Source: Ophiocordyceps camponoti-saundersi (nom. inval.) | Taxonomy: Eukaryota; Ascomycota; Sordariomycetes; Hypocreales; Ophiocordycipitaceae | Assembly (NCBI GenBank): GCA_003339415.1 | Contig: PDHQ01000650.1 | Location: 1-12,824 of the forward strand | Reading direction: 5' to 3' | DNA: 12,824 nt | Shown: positions 1 through 6,037 of the stretch, piece after piece | Layout of the letters: the number at the start of each line of letters is the position of its first letter | How positions within the stretch are numbered: position 1 is the first letter of the stretch | The notes under the pieces: generated by a model | What the model was told of the DNA's origin: nothing | Databases searched by the model: none | The model's input: the letters and a program-made list of their open reading frames with translations, nothing else | Position numbers and translations under genes: made by a program

Positions 1-224
1 TAATAAAAATACTAATAAAAATACTAATAAAAATACTAATAAAAATACTAATAAAAATACTAATAAAAATACTAATAAAAATACTAATAAAAATACTAAT
101 AAAAATACTAATAAAAATACTAATAAAAATACTAATAAAAATACTAATAAAAATATTAATAAAAATACTAATAAAAATACTAATAAAAATACTAATAAAA
201 ATATTAATAAAAATACTAATAAAA
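1..224. repeat. 12-bp AT-rich minisatellite, about 18.7 copies
   Basis: The unit TAATAAAAATAC repeats head to tail from the first base of the window to 224, where the phase is lost (TAATAAAAG). Units are identical except for two in which the final C is T (145-156 and 193-204). The array is cut by the window edge, so its true length is unknown. It contains no coding potential. It lies just beyond the 3' end of the decayed hAT gene, and whether it belongs to that element or to the host cannot be decided here. Confidence 0.97.
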
Positions 225-308
225 GTTTAAAAAAATATTTATTTAACTAGAAAAACCTAGATTAAACTAAGTAAAAAAACTAGCTAAATAAATATAAATA
301 ATAAGTAT
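225..308. other. AT-rich 3' flank of the hAT gene
   Basis: This short spacer lies between the minisatellite and the hAT stop codon. It is almost pure A/T with several CTAG tetramers. I looked here for the terminal inverted repeat and 8-bp target duplication expected of a hAT element and could not find a convincing match to the sequence beyond the 5' end of the gene (5307-5456). The element ends are therefore undefined. Confidence 0.5.
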
Positions 309-562
309 TTAATCCTCTTCCTTACCTTCCTTATATTCTTTTTTAAGTAAGCTTAAATCCTTATTCTAGCTCTTAAGTAAAATAAGCTTCTTTATTATTT
401 CTAAATTAAGTTAATTCTAGCTTTTAGTTATTATATTCGCGCTAATCGAAAAAGCGCTTTCGATTAAAGTAAAAGTAGCTATAATCGATAAATAATATTA
501 TGCTAAAATAGCTAGAATAGGGAATCTAGCTTTCTACTACTACTAGTACTTAAGGATATTAT
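309..562 (-). pseudogene. hAT exon 11: C-terminal dimerisation domain
   Basis: The minus-strand translation reads ...ARFPILAILA..., then IESAFSISANIITKS, and ends GKEED-stop at 309-311. This is the conserved hAT C-terminal dimerisation segment (fPxLaxlAxxxLs ... ERaFSxxxxixt). The Glu codon of the ESAFS segment lies at 459-461 and is intact; in hAT enzymes this helix is generally held to supply the third acidic catalytic residue. Several in-frame TAG/TAA codons occupy places where Trp or Gln is expected. The acceptor upstream may be at 562/563 or at 548/549; only the second keeps the frame from the previous exon. Confidence 0.88.
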
Positions 563-623
563 CTTAAAAATAATTAGTAAGTTAAATAAAAAAGGGAAAA
601 ATTTAAAAAAAATTAATACTTAC
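563..623 (-). other. hAT intron 10
   Basis: On the minus strand this reads GTAAGTATT... with a TTACTAAT branch-like site and ...TTTTTAAG acceptor. An alternative acceptor AG 14 nt further downstream (549-550) would restore frame into the dimerisation domain. It is flanked by coding sequence on both sides. Confidence 0.75.
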
Positions 624-780
624 CTTTTTCTTAATATATAGCTTTAAAAAGTAAAAAATAAACTCTTCCGGGCTATTTTCTTTATCTAAATTAATAAAAA
701 AGTTATCGGAAAAGTTAGAATTAGCTAAGCTAGGGGCTTTAGAAGAAGTAGTATTTTTCTAAGTTACTTCTTCTTTTATC
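624..780 (-). pseudogene. hAT exon 10: linker before the dimerisation domain
   Basis: The minus-strand frame reads from KIKEEV(T) through a Ser/Asn-rich stretch to ...EEFIFYFLKLYIKKK. It joins in phase to the preceding exon through the intron at 781-840, with the split codon AA|G. No catalytic motif is expected here. Only one in-frame stop is seen. Confidence 0.8.
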
Positions 781-840
781 CTAAAATAATATTAGTAAAA
801 ATAAATAAAGGAAAAATAAATAAAGGAAAAAATAACTTAC
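781..840 (-). other. hAT intron 9
   Basis: On the minus strand it starts GTAAGTTATTTTTTCC and ends with TTTTACTAAT (branch-like) followed by ATTATTTTAG. It is 60 nt, and splicing joins codon phase 2 correctly. Confidence 0.85.
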
Positions 841-974
841 TTAAAGTACTCAGCTTTAAACTAATCTAAAACGTCCTTTTTAAAGCTAGAATAAAAGGCT
901 AAAAGCTAATTTTCCTAAAAATAGTTAAGTTTAAGTTTTAAGTTAAAAATTATACTAAATAAGTATAATAAGTA

Positions 975-990
975 ACCCTTATAATTAGTA
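975..990. repeat. Direct repeat, left copy (target-site duplication of the 1.9-kb insertion)
   Basis: ACCCTTATAATTAGTA is identical to 2901-2916; the matching stops exactly at both ends. In the minus-strand hAT frame it encodes part of TNYKG. It is best read as a target duplication because only one copy is needed by the interrupted exon. Confidence 0.85.
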
Positions 991-2900
991 ATAATAATAA
1001 TATTTATATGCTAGTATACTTAATTTAGCCTAGAACTATCTTATATATATTCTAAGAGTAGGAAAAACCGGAGAACTTAGAGTAAAACCCTCCCCTTAAG
1101 TATTACCTTAGTTTAAGGCCAGACTAGGTCCGCACCTAGCACTTTATACCTTAGATAGGTTTAGTAATAATAAGTAATTAAGAAGCCGATATATCCTTTA
1201 AAGCGGAATTCGCGGTAATAAAAGTGCGCGTAGTCCGGGTTTAGTACGGAGTCCGTATAGCTACTTATTTTCCTAAGCGTTATTATCGCTATAAACTAAA
1301 TCTCCGCGCTTAATTATAGCGTCCTAAATAATCTATTTAATCGAGGCTTTATTAATATAATTAAAGAATATATAAAGGTTTTACTAGCCCGTAATAAACC
1401 CCGTAATAGCTAATCTCGAAAGGCGGCCTAATTATCGTAGCGGAGCCGCGGATAAGTTTAGAGAGGGGGTTAGAGGCGGAGCTACTATATTCGCCTTTTA
1501 GCGTTTCCGCCCTAGCTACTATTAGACTCTAATTAGCGCTAGAGGGGGAGGAGGGGTAATATATATAAAATTCTAATCTATAAATCTCCGAGGTTAGGAA
1601 GTATAAGTATCTTTCGCCTAGTCCTACGCCGCTCTCGTTTTAAGGTAAAGTTAACTTTACTCGGGGTAAGTCCCCCGATAAAGAGGGTAATAATATAATC
1701 TCTTTCCGTACGCTATAAGGTAAGCTAACTTACTTTTTATATATAAAAAAGCGGAGTATTAGCTATATTATAGCTTCGCTATATAATATTTAGCGATATA
1801 TTTAAGTTAATAATACTTAAAGTATTATTAAGGTTAAACTTTTAGCTTATAAGGTTCTATATTAAAAATCTCCGCTTATACTATTATATTTTTATTATAG
1901 ATTTAGTTTATATTTATTACGCTATTAATAGTAATTATAAGGGAACTTCGCTAAGTTTTTAAATAGTATCTTTTCGCATATAGTTATATTATTAAAACCT
2001 TATTTAATAACTTAATCTTTTTTTAAAAAGCCTCCTTCCCGCCCTATTATAAGGCCCGCGCTAGCACCCCTTTTATAATAAGAGTATAACCTCCGCTAGT
2101 TAAGCGTACCTTTTCTCCGAAAGTAATATAAAGCTACCTTAAATCGGACCGGAGCTTATAAATAGTATTTTAAAATACTATTATAATATTACTACTAAAT
2201 AATTTCCTTATAATAAAAGCTTAGCCTTACCCGTAAAATTTATAATTAATATTTATTATAATTACCTTAAAGCTTTAAACTTAAAGCGGAGTAGCGATAA
2301 AATTAAAGTAAATTATAAGCTAACGCTTATATTACTTAAAAACTTATTTTTTAATAATTTTCTTTAGCGCTTTAGCTATAACCGTAGCTTATATCGGAGG
2401 AGTTCCGCTCCCCCTAAAGCTATAGAAAAGAAAGGAAACCGCGGCCGTAATAGCTAAGGAAATATTACTAATTAACGGAGTTAGAGTAAGGGGGGCGCCT
2501 CCCTAAACCCTCTCGGACTCCGCTACTTATTCGATAATTACTTATATAAAGACTAAGGCGTCCCCTAAAATAATTTTACTAATACTCGCCTTAGCTTTTA
2601 ATAAAGTAAGAGGTATAGTAAACTTTTAAGTTTAAGCTTACTATAATTCGGAGTAAAGCTATATTCTAAGTAAAAAATTTTCGCGGTTATAATTAACTTA
2701 TATAGCGTTACCCTCCCCCTTAAAGTCGCTCCGGGTATAGCTTAAGGCTATTATTACGGGGTAATAAAAAAAGCGGAGTCCGCTTATAATATAAGAATAA
2801 GAGGTTTATATCCGCGTTATTTTAAGCGCGGAATTTATAAAATATATAAAAGTTAGCCTTAGCTATATAGCTATTAGCTTAAAAGCTATTAGCTTTTATT
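991..2900. mobile_element. Unclassified 1.9-kb insertion inside the hAT transposase
   Basis: This block separates two halves of one hAT exon and has a different texture from its host. It has more CG and short G/C-rich runs, and the motif CGGAG or CTCCG occurs about 18 times. I recognise no protein in it. Several frames on both strands run for long stretches with only TAA/TAG stops, but in RIP-mutated DNA that is not evidence of coding. Two readings of its borders are possible. One is a 16-bp target duplication with a (TAA/ATT)n-like end at 991-1004, as for a target-primed LINE or SINE-like element inserted on the minus strand. The other is a 9-bp duplication CTTATAATT (978-986 and 2904-2912) with short inverted ends AGTAATAA (987-994) and TTATTACC (2896-2903), as for a MULE-like DNA element. 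Confidence 0.8.
2771..2785. repeat. GCGGAGTCCGC palindrome within the insertion
   Basis: AAGCGGAGTCCGCTT is a perfect inverted repeat around a single central base. The same AAGCGGAGT half recurs at 1749-1757 and 2284-2292, and CTCCGCTT occurs at 1870-1877. Paired and half copies of one motif inside a transposon are compatible with transposase-binding sites, but no function is shown. Confidence 0.6.
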
Positions 2901-2916
2901 ACCCTTATAATTAGTA
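2901..2916. repeat. Direct repeat, right copy (target-site duplication of the 1.9-kb insertion)
   Basis: It is identical to 975-990. Joining 2916...2901 on the minus strand directly to 974 restores an uninterrupted hAT reading frame. Confidence 0.85.
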
Positions 2917-2999
2917 TAGGTTAGTTTTTTAGGAAAATATTTTTCTAGCTTATTTTTCCTTTATAAAATACTTAAAAGAAAGAGGTTATAATAGTTTAA

Positions 3000-3051
3000 C
3001 TAAGAAAATAATTAGTAAAAATAATAAATAAAAATATAAAAAAAGACTTAC
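3000..3051 (-). other. hAT intron 8
   Basis: On the minus strand: GTAAGTCTTTTTTTATATT ... TTTTTACTAATTATTTTCTTAG, 52 nt. Exons on both sides join in phase 0. Confidence 0.85.
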
Positions 3052-3371
3052 TAGTTCCGGGGCTAAATTCGTATATTAAGCTTTAATTTCGTAGTTTATA
3101 GCTAAGGAATTTAGCTTTTTATAAATTATATAAATATAAAGTAAAGCTTCCGAAGCTGTAATATAAAGTTATCCTTAGAGCTTTATAGAAGGCTTTAAAA
3201 AAATCTTAAAAAGTCGTTTTAGGTTAGTTAAGGTCTCCTATTTAGCGTTATTTATAGCGTTTTTTTTTAATTCTTTATTTGCTATATTATTTATAATATA
3301 AAGAATTGCCGGCTTAAGCTAAAACGCTATACTTAGCATATAGAAGGTTAAATTCTAGCGCGTAATATTAT
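3052..3371 (-). pseudogene. hAT exon 8: TRWN segment and following helical region
   Basis: Minus-strand translation begins DNITR-stop-NLTFYMLSIAF, which is the hAT 'pTRWNSTyxML' signature with the Trp codon turned into TAG (3355-3357). It continues with a helical, Leu/Lys-rich region ending ...YTNLAPEL. This segment follows the catalytic half of hAT transposases. The first codon is split across the upstream intron (G|AT), which supports the chosen splice sites. Confidence 0.9.
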
Positions 3372-3420
3372 CTAAAAAATATTAGTTAAAATAATATTAT
3401 TAATAAAAAATAATACTTAC
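3372..3420 (-). other. hAT intron 7
   Basis: On the minus strand: GTAAGTATTATTTTTTATT ... TTTTAACTAATATTTTTTAG, 49 nt. The split codon G|AT is restored on splicing. Confidence 0.85.
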
Positions 3421-3561
3421 CTAAAGGAATTTTTTCCTTATTTAAATCTAAAGGAATAGTGCCTTAGTTTTTTACTCTTTTAAGCCCTTCTTTAAAGAGT
3501 TTTTTCAGCTCTATATTATATTTTAAAATAGTAATAACACGTCGAAGCCAGTTAAAAAGTG
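3421..3561 (-). pseudogene. hAT exon 7
   Basis: Reads (T)LFNWLRRVITILKYNIELKKLF ... PLDLNKEKIPL on the minus strand, entering in phase from exon 6 (A|CA). One TGG Trp codon survives here, in contrast to the neighbouring exons, and only one in-frame stop is present. It corresponds to the linker before the TRWN segment. Confidence 0.8.
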
Positions 3562-3610
3562 CTAAAAAAAATTAGTTAAATAAATAAATAAATAAAGAAA
3601 AAATACTTAC
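3562..3610 (-). other. hAT intron 6
   Basis: On the minus strand: GTAAGTATTTTTTCTTTATT ... TTTAACTAATTTTTTTTAG, 49 nt. This is the cleanest of the set, with a TTAACTAAT branch-like site 10-15 nt before the acceptor. Confidence 0.88.
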
Positions 3611-3870
3611 TAGAAAAATTCGTATCCTTTATTTATATTTCTATATTATCCGTTTCTAAAGCTATTATTTCTAAATTAATATAGTTAGATAAAATAGCGT
3701 TATTTAAGGCCGAAGAAAGGAAGGCTTTTAGCACATCTTATACTATAAGGTTAATAATATACGCTATATAGCGCAAATCTCCCTTAAAACTCTTCGAAAA
3801 AAGGCTTAAATAAGCCTCTTTATAAGAGGCTATAAAAGTATTATTATTACTTACGTTATCCCTTATAAAG
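3611..3870 (-). pseudogene. hAT exon 6: second catalytic Asp and the AHxxNL segment
   Basis: Minus-strand translation starts FIRDNVSNNNTFIASYKEAY and continues ...LRYIAYIINLIV-stop-DVLKAFL. This is the hAT 'lDNasNNdt ... rCxaHxlNLivqdxL' core. The Asp codon (3858-3860) expected to be catalytic is intact. The conserved Cys and His read Tyr (TGC to TAT and CAC to TAT), and the Gln is a stop, as RIP would produce. This exon is the strongest single support for the hAT assignment. Confidence 0.92.
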
Positions 3871-3950
3871 CTATTAAAATATTAGTTAAAAAGCCTTATA
3901 AAAGCTAGGCTAAGAGCCTAATAGTAATAAATAATAATAAAATAACTTAC
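3871..3950 (-). other. hAT intron 5
   Basis: Minus-strand donor GTAAGTTATT at 3950; acceptor TTAACTAATATTTTAATAG at 3871. A shorter alternative acceptor at 3910 is possible, but the 3871 site has the shared TTAACTAAT branch-like motif and restores frame (TA|C). Confidence 0.75.
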
Positions 3951-4052
3951 CTAAAAATTATTAAATAATTTAAAGCTGGATAAGGGCTTAAAGTAAGAAG
4001 AGCTTCCTAGAGGATATAAACGCTTATATAGCGTTCGGATAATTTATAAAAG
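3951..4052 (-). pseudogene. hAT exon 5
   Basis: In the frame that joins exon 6 correctly this reads LL-stop-IIRTLYKRLYPLGSSSYFKPLSSFKLFNNF. It sits between the first and second catalytic Asp regions. The junction with exon 4 is off by one base using the only visible acceptor, so either a one-base indel has occurred or a splice site has been lost. Confidence 0.65.
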
Positions 4053-4113
4053 CTTATTTTTTTAATTAATAAAATAGTTAAAAAGAAGGAAAAAAAATAA
4101 TAAATAAACTTAC
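4053..4113 (-). other. hAT intron 4
   Basis: Minus strand: GTAAGTTTATTTATTATT ... TTAACTATTTTATTAATTAAAAAAATAAG, 61 nt. Donor and acceptor are well formed, but the flanking exons are out of phase by one. Confidence 0.7.
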
Positions 4114-4334
4114 TAATAAGGTAATAATTTAACGTAAAATCTAAGGAAATATACGTTAAAATAATCCCTATATACGCTGCTTAAGCGTTCGAGGTTTAGA
4201 TATCGAATATAAGGTTAAAAACCTTAAGGTTTTTAATATACTTATTTAATTTACTATTAAGCAAATTAAGCTTTTCTTCGAATTTGTTATTTAAAAGCTT
4301 TTTAAGCTTTACTAAGTAAATTTTAAGATAGGCC
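4114..4334 (-). pseudogene. hAT exon 4: first catalytic Asp region
   Basis: Reads ...NLIFDI-stop-TSNA-stop-AAYIGIILTYISLDFTLN on the minus strand. This is the hAT segment 'l-xDxWTsxxxxxyxgvtahfid'. The Asp codon (4202-4204) is intact, and the Trp that follows two residues later is TAA (4196-4198). The upstream part is Lys/Leu-rich and helical. The first codon is split as TT|G with exon 3. Confidence 0.92.
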
Positions 4335-4453
4335 CTAGTAAAGAAATTAGTAATATAAGTTAAAAAAAAGGTTAAAAAGGGTTAAAAAAGGTTAAAAATA
4401 GTTAAAAAGAGTTAAAAAGAAGTAAATAAAATAAAGAAAAATAAAGAACTTAC
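4335..4453 (-). other. hAT intron 3, carrying a short tandem repeat
   Basis: Minus strand donor GTAAGTTCTTTATTTTTC, acceptor ...TTACTAATTTCTTTACTAG; 119 nt, about twice the length of the others. The extra length is a tandem array of about 10-bp units (plus-strand GTTAAAAANN) between 4359 and 4420. Each unit resembles the TTAAC branch-site sequence when read on the gene's strand. Confidence 0.82.
4359..4420. repeat. 10-bp GTTAAAAANN tandem repeat, about six units
   Basis: Five units of exactly 10 bp fill 4371-4420, preceded by a longer first unit from 4359. The array lies inside hAT intron 3 and accounts for its unusual length. Confidence 0.9.
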
Positions 4454-4628
4454 AAGTTATAAAAGCTTAAAAGCTCCGAAAAAGAGGCTAAGCTAATAGC
4501 GTTAAAAGAGATATTATTACTAATTAAAAAGGATAAAATCCTCTTATAAGCCTTAGTCGAATTAAACTCTAAACGCTATTTTTTAGCTTAAAATTCTTCG
4601 AAGAAGTTAGGTTTCTCTCCTTAAAGCT
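4454..4628 (-). pseudogene. hAT exon 3
   Basis: Reads GEKPNFFEEF-stop-AKK-stop-RLEFNSTKAYKRILSFLISNNISFNAISLASFSELLSFYN on the minus strand in spaced pieces. The ISNNISFNAISLASFSELL portion matches the hAT segment usually seen as 'fixxxxlPFsxvexpxFxxll', which precedes the catalytic core. Phases on both sides (A|AG and TT|G) agree with the chosen splice sites. Confidence 0.87.
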
Positions 4629-4683
4629 CTAAATAAAGTAAAATATTAGTAATAAATAATTAAATAAATAAATAAAAACTTAC
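4629..4683 (-). other. hAT intron 2
   Basis: Minus strand: GTAAGTTTTTATTTATTT ... TTATTACTAATATTTTACTTTATTTAG, 55 nt. Splicing restores the codon A|AG. Confidence 0.85.
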
Positions 4684-4808
4684 TTCTCTTTCTTCCTTAT
4701 TTTTCACTTTCTTTACTAAAAGCTATACCTTTATAGCAGCGTTTATAATACCTTCTTAAGTTTATATAAATCTTCTAATCGATTATATATTCGAAGGCCT
4801 TATTATAG
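4684..4808 (-). pseudogene. hAT exon 2: possible BED zinc-finger remnant
   Basis: Minus-strand frame reads YNKAFEYIID-stop-KIYINLRRYYKRCYKGIAF. The surviving Cys (codon at 4736-4738) sits three residues after a Tyr (4745-4747) that could be a former Cys, giving the C-x2-C half of a BED-type finger, common at the N-terminus of hAT transposases. The second half (His/His or Cys) is not clearly visible, so the finger is a suggestion only. Confidence 0.6.
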
Positions 4809-4859
4809 CTATAATAAATAGTTAATAAAGAGAAAAAAATAAAAAAAAAGTAAATATAC
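4809..4859 (-). other. hAT intron 1 (weak donor)
   Basis: Minus strand: GTATATTTACTTTTTTT ... TTTATTAACTATTTATTATAG, 51 nt. The donor is GTATAT rather than GTAAGT, and the upstream exon does not meet it in phase, so this boundary is uncertain. Confidence 0.55.
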
Positions 4860-5306
4860 TTATATAATATAAGTATATAAGACTCGGCGCTATTACTATA
4901 AATTAATAAGTAAAAGCTTTCTTATAAAAAGCTTATACTAAAAAATATAAGGCTTAAGGCTTAAATCCGGCTCTAACTTAAAGTCTTCCTTATTATATTT
5001 CGATGCGGAAAAATCAGTTCGAAGCGTATTTTTTTCTAGGTTTTTTCCTTTTTCCTGTTTTTTTACTATAAATTTATTAGTATTTTTTTTTTACTATTTT
5101 TTACTGCTTTTTTTACTTTTTTCTTCTTTTTCGATAATAAACGAAGCTTAAGAATTAACGCTTAAAGTAGGCTGCGAAGAACGTTTAAAAAACGAAGAGG
5201 CACTAGGCCCGGCCTTAGAGGGCCTAGCCTCTATAACTTTAAAACTTTCCGAAAACTTAGAAGTAGGGGAAGCAGAGGCTTCGGTGGGCGCGTATAAGGT
5301 AGATAT
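4860..5306 (-). pseudogene. hAT exon 1: Ser-rich then Lys-rich N-terminus, start codon lost
   Basis: From ATA-TCT-ACC (5306-5298; ATG expected as first codon) the frame reads ...APTEASASPTSKFSESFKVIE, then a Ser/Pro stretch, then a long Lys/Glu/Ser-rich run (IIEKEEKSKKSSKK...), which is a plausible nuclear-localisation region. Only a few in-frame stops occur. Several CA and TG dinucleotides survive, so this exon looks less mutated than the rest of the gene. The last ~60 nt read better in another frame, hinting at an indel or a missed intron. Confidence 0.65.
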
Positions 5307-5456
5307 AATAAAGAGAGTCACGTGATTAGTGGAATTAAAAAGAGAAGAAGAAGAGGTTGCGAATAGTGCTTTTTTTATCGAATTTAGATAAGAAACGAAG
5401 TAGAAATCGTTAAAGAAAGGAAAAAGAAAAGAAAGAGAAAGTTAAAGGGGGAATTC
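5307..5456 (-). promoter_or_regulatory. Probable 5' leader and promoter of the hAT gene
   Basis: Read on the minus strand, this stretch is CT-rich just before the start (CTCTTCTTCTTCTC), as in many fungal leaders. It carries the palindrome TCACGTGA (5318-5325), an E-box-type CACGTG site, about 12 nt upstream of the inferred start. CACGTG contains both CA and TG, so its survival is notable in RIP-affected DNA. No terminal inverted repeat of the element was identified. Confidence 0.45.
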
Positions 5457-5621
5457 CTATACTTTATACTGCTAGAGCGTAGGAAATTCGGTATATAGGG
5501 TAGGTAGCTAGGAAGCGCGGAAAATTCTAGTATTTCTTAGTATTTTCGGGACTTTTTATAAGTACCCTAGTTTTTTTTTTATAGCGGTGGAAGGTAGTAA
5601 CGTTAGTAAAAGTATATTTCC
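5457..5621. repeat. Repeat B, copy 1, left half
   Basis: It aligns without large gaps to 12264-12427 (for example the shared AAATTCGGTATATA and GGTAGGTAGCTAGGAAGCGC). Differences are mostly C/T and A/G. It ends at TTTCC, where the gypsy element begins. The homology starts at CTATACTTT. I see no TG...CA ends, no terminal inverted repeats and no ORF, so its class is unknown. Confidence 0.9.
5617..5621. repeat. 5-bp target-site duplication, left (TTTCC)
   Basis: TTTCC immediately precedes the 5' LTR and is repeated at 11724-11728 immediately after the 3' LTR. The uninterrupted paralogous site at 12423-12427 has a single TTTCC. Confidence 0.93.
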
Positions 5622-5635
5622 TATCACGCGCTAGC

Positions 5636-5771
5636 TCTTATAGGGATTTCCTATAGATATTTCACGGTAATTTCCGAGGATTTTATAGGGTTTTCCCCTA
5701 GACCTTTTACGGTAATTTCCGAGGATTTTATAAGGATTTCCCTTAGATATTTTACAGTAATTTCCGAGGAT
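5636..5771 (+). repeat. Three 45-bp tandem units inside the 5' LTR, plus an inverted unit
   Basis: The phrase TTTCCGAGGA recurs at 5671, 5716 and 5761, an exact 45-bp period. Each unit contains ...GATTTCC(C)...TTTTACGGTAATTTCCGAGGATTTTATA. Immediately downstream (about 5792-5830) an inverted relative follows (CCTCGGAAACCTTATCGTAAAATCC), so TTTCCGAGG and CCTCGGAAA can pair as a hairpin across about 22 nt. The arrangement is repeated in the 3' LTR. Confidence 0.9.
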
Positions 5772-5971
5772 TTCTAACTATAGTTACGTAACCTCGGAAA
5801 CCTTATCGTAAAATCCTTAGGAAAACCTTAGTAGGAAATTACCCGGAAATAAAGTCGACTTTTTACTAGGATTTCCTTATACCCTTTCCTATCTCTACTA
5901 GCACGTGCCTTTATATATTTTACTAAGATTTCGCTTATAAGAGTTTTTCCTCTTTTCTTTCCTTTCTCCTT

Positions 5972-5981
5972 AGCTTAGAAT
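5972..5981 (+). promoter_or_regulatory. Candidate transcript 5' end (self-primer sequence)
   Basis: AGCTTAGAAT lies right after the LTR pyrimidine tract, a usual fungal transcription-start context, and is the exact reverse complement of 6038-6047. It is identical in the 3' LTR (11660-11669). If the RNA begins here, U3 is about 350 bp and R-U5 about 64 bp. Confidence 0.55.
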
Positions 5982-6037
5982 CTTTATTTATAATATTAAT
6001 ATTATTATTTACTTAACGTACTTTAGGCTATAATACT

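Larger units (their letters stand above)
841..2999 (-). pseudogene. hAT exon 9, split by a 1.9-kb insertion
   Basis: The exon runs on the minus strand from 2999 to 2901, is interrupted, and resumes from 974 to 841. The first part reads ...NKLEKYFPKKLTYTNYKG, and the second continues YLLYLFSIIFNLKLKLNYF, which matches the hAT segment usually seen as 'LdPrlKl-yf' after a KLekYy segment. The residues TNYKG are encoded twice, once on each side of the insertion, by the 16-bp direct repeat at 2901-2916 and 975-990. The frame is the same on both sides, so the insertion hit a working exon rather than an intron. Confidence 0.88.
309..5306 (-). pseudogene. hAT-superfamily transposase gene, intron-rich, RIP-decayed and interrupted by an insertion
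   Basis: This is a DNA cut-and-paste transposase remnant read on the minus strand from about 5306 to the stop at 309-311. Spliced conceptually and with the 991-2900 insertion removed, it would be roughly 800 residues, a normal hAT length. In order I see a Ser-rich then Lys-rich N-terminus, a BED-like CxxC remnant, the hAT segment around FDI(W)TSNA, the DNVSNNNT segment, the IA(H)IINLIVQDVL segment, a TR(W)N segment, and the C-terminal hAT dimerisation domain. Many Trp, Gln and His codons have become stops or Tyr. The likely start ATG now reads ATA (5306-5304), a TpG to TpA change. Ten introns with donor GTAAGT or similar are placed by eye. Seven junctions keep frame, while those at 549/563-623, 4053-4113 and 4809-4859 do not with the simplest sites. 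The hAT assignment is firm; exact exon ends are less so. Confidence 0.9.
5622..6035 (+). repeat. 5' LTR
   Basis: 414 bp, beginning TATCACGCG and ending GGCTATAATA; the expected TG...CA ends are both mutated (TG to TA, CA to TA). By hand comparison it differs from the 3' LTR at about forty positions. Nearly all are C/T or A/G and one is a clear T/A transversion. It contains a TATATATTT stretch (about 5912), a long pyrimidine tract (5943-5970) and then AGCTTAGAAT (5972-5981), which is the likely transcript start region. CACGTG occurs at 5902-5907 and is lost in the 3' LTR. Confidence 0.96.

Noticed and set aside
1..224. Minisatellite as a telomeric repeat.
   Set aside because: The unit lacks the G-rich run of fungal telomeres (TTAGGG type).
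991..2900. Long frames with few stops on both strands of the 1.9-kb insertion, including a minus-strand stretch near 1100-1350 that looks protein-like.
   Set aside because: Both strands and several frames look equally open once TAA/TAG are excused as RIP products, stop density is similar to dead gypsy pol, and no family motif is recognisable. I do not call a gene.
225..5456. Terminal inverted repeats and 8-bp target duplication of the hAT element.
   Set aside because: I compared both flanks of the gene and found no convincing inverted match, so I do not give element borders.
5636..5830. Regular 45-bp repeats with partial palindromes, considered as a CRISPR-like array.
   Set aside because: The whole 45-bp unit repeats with no unique spacers, and it lies within an LTR of a fungal retrotransposon.
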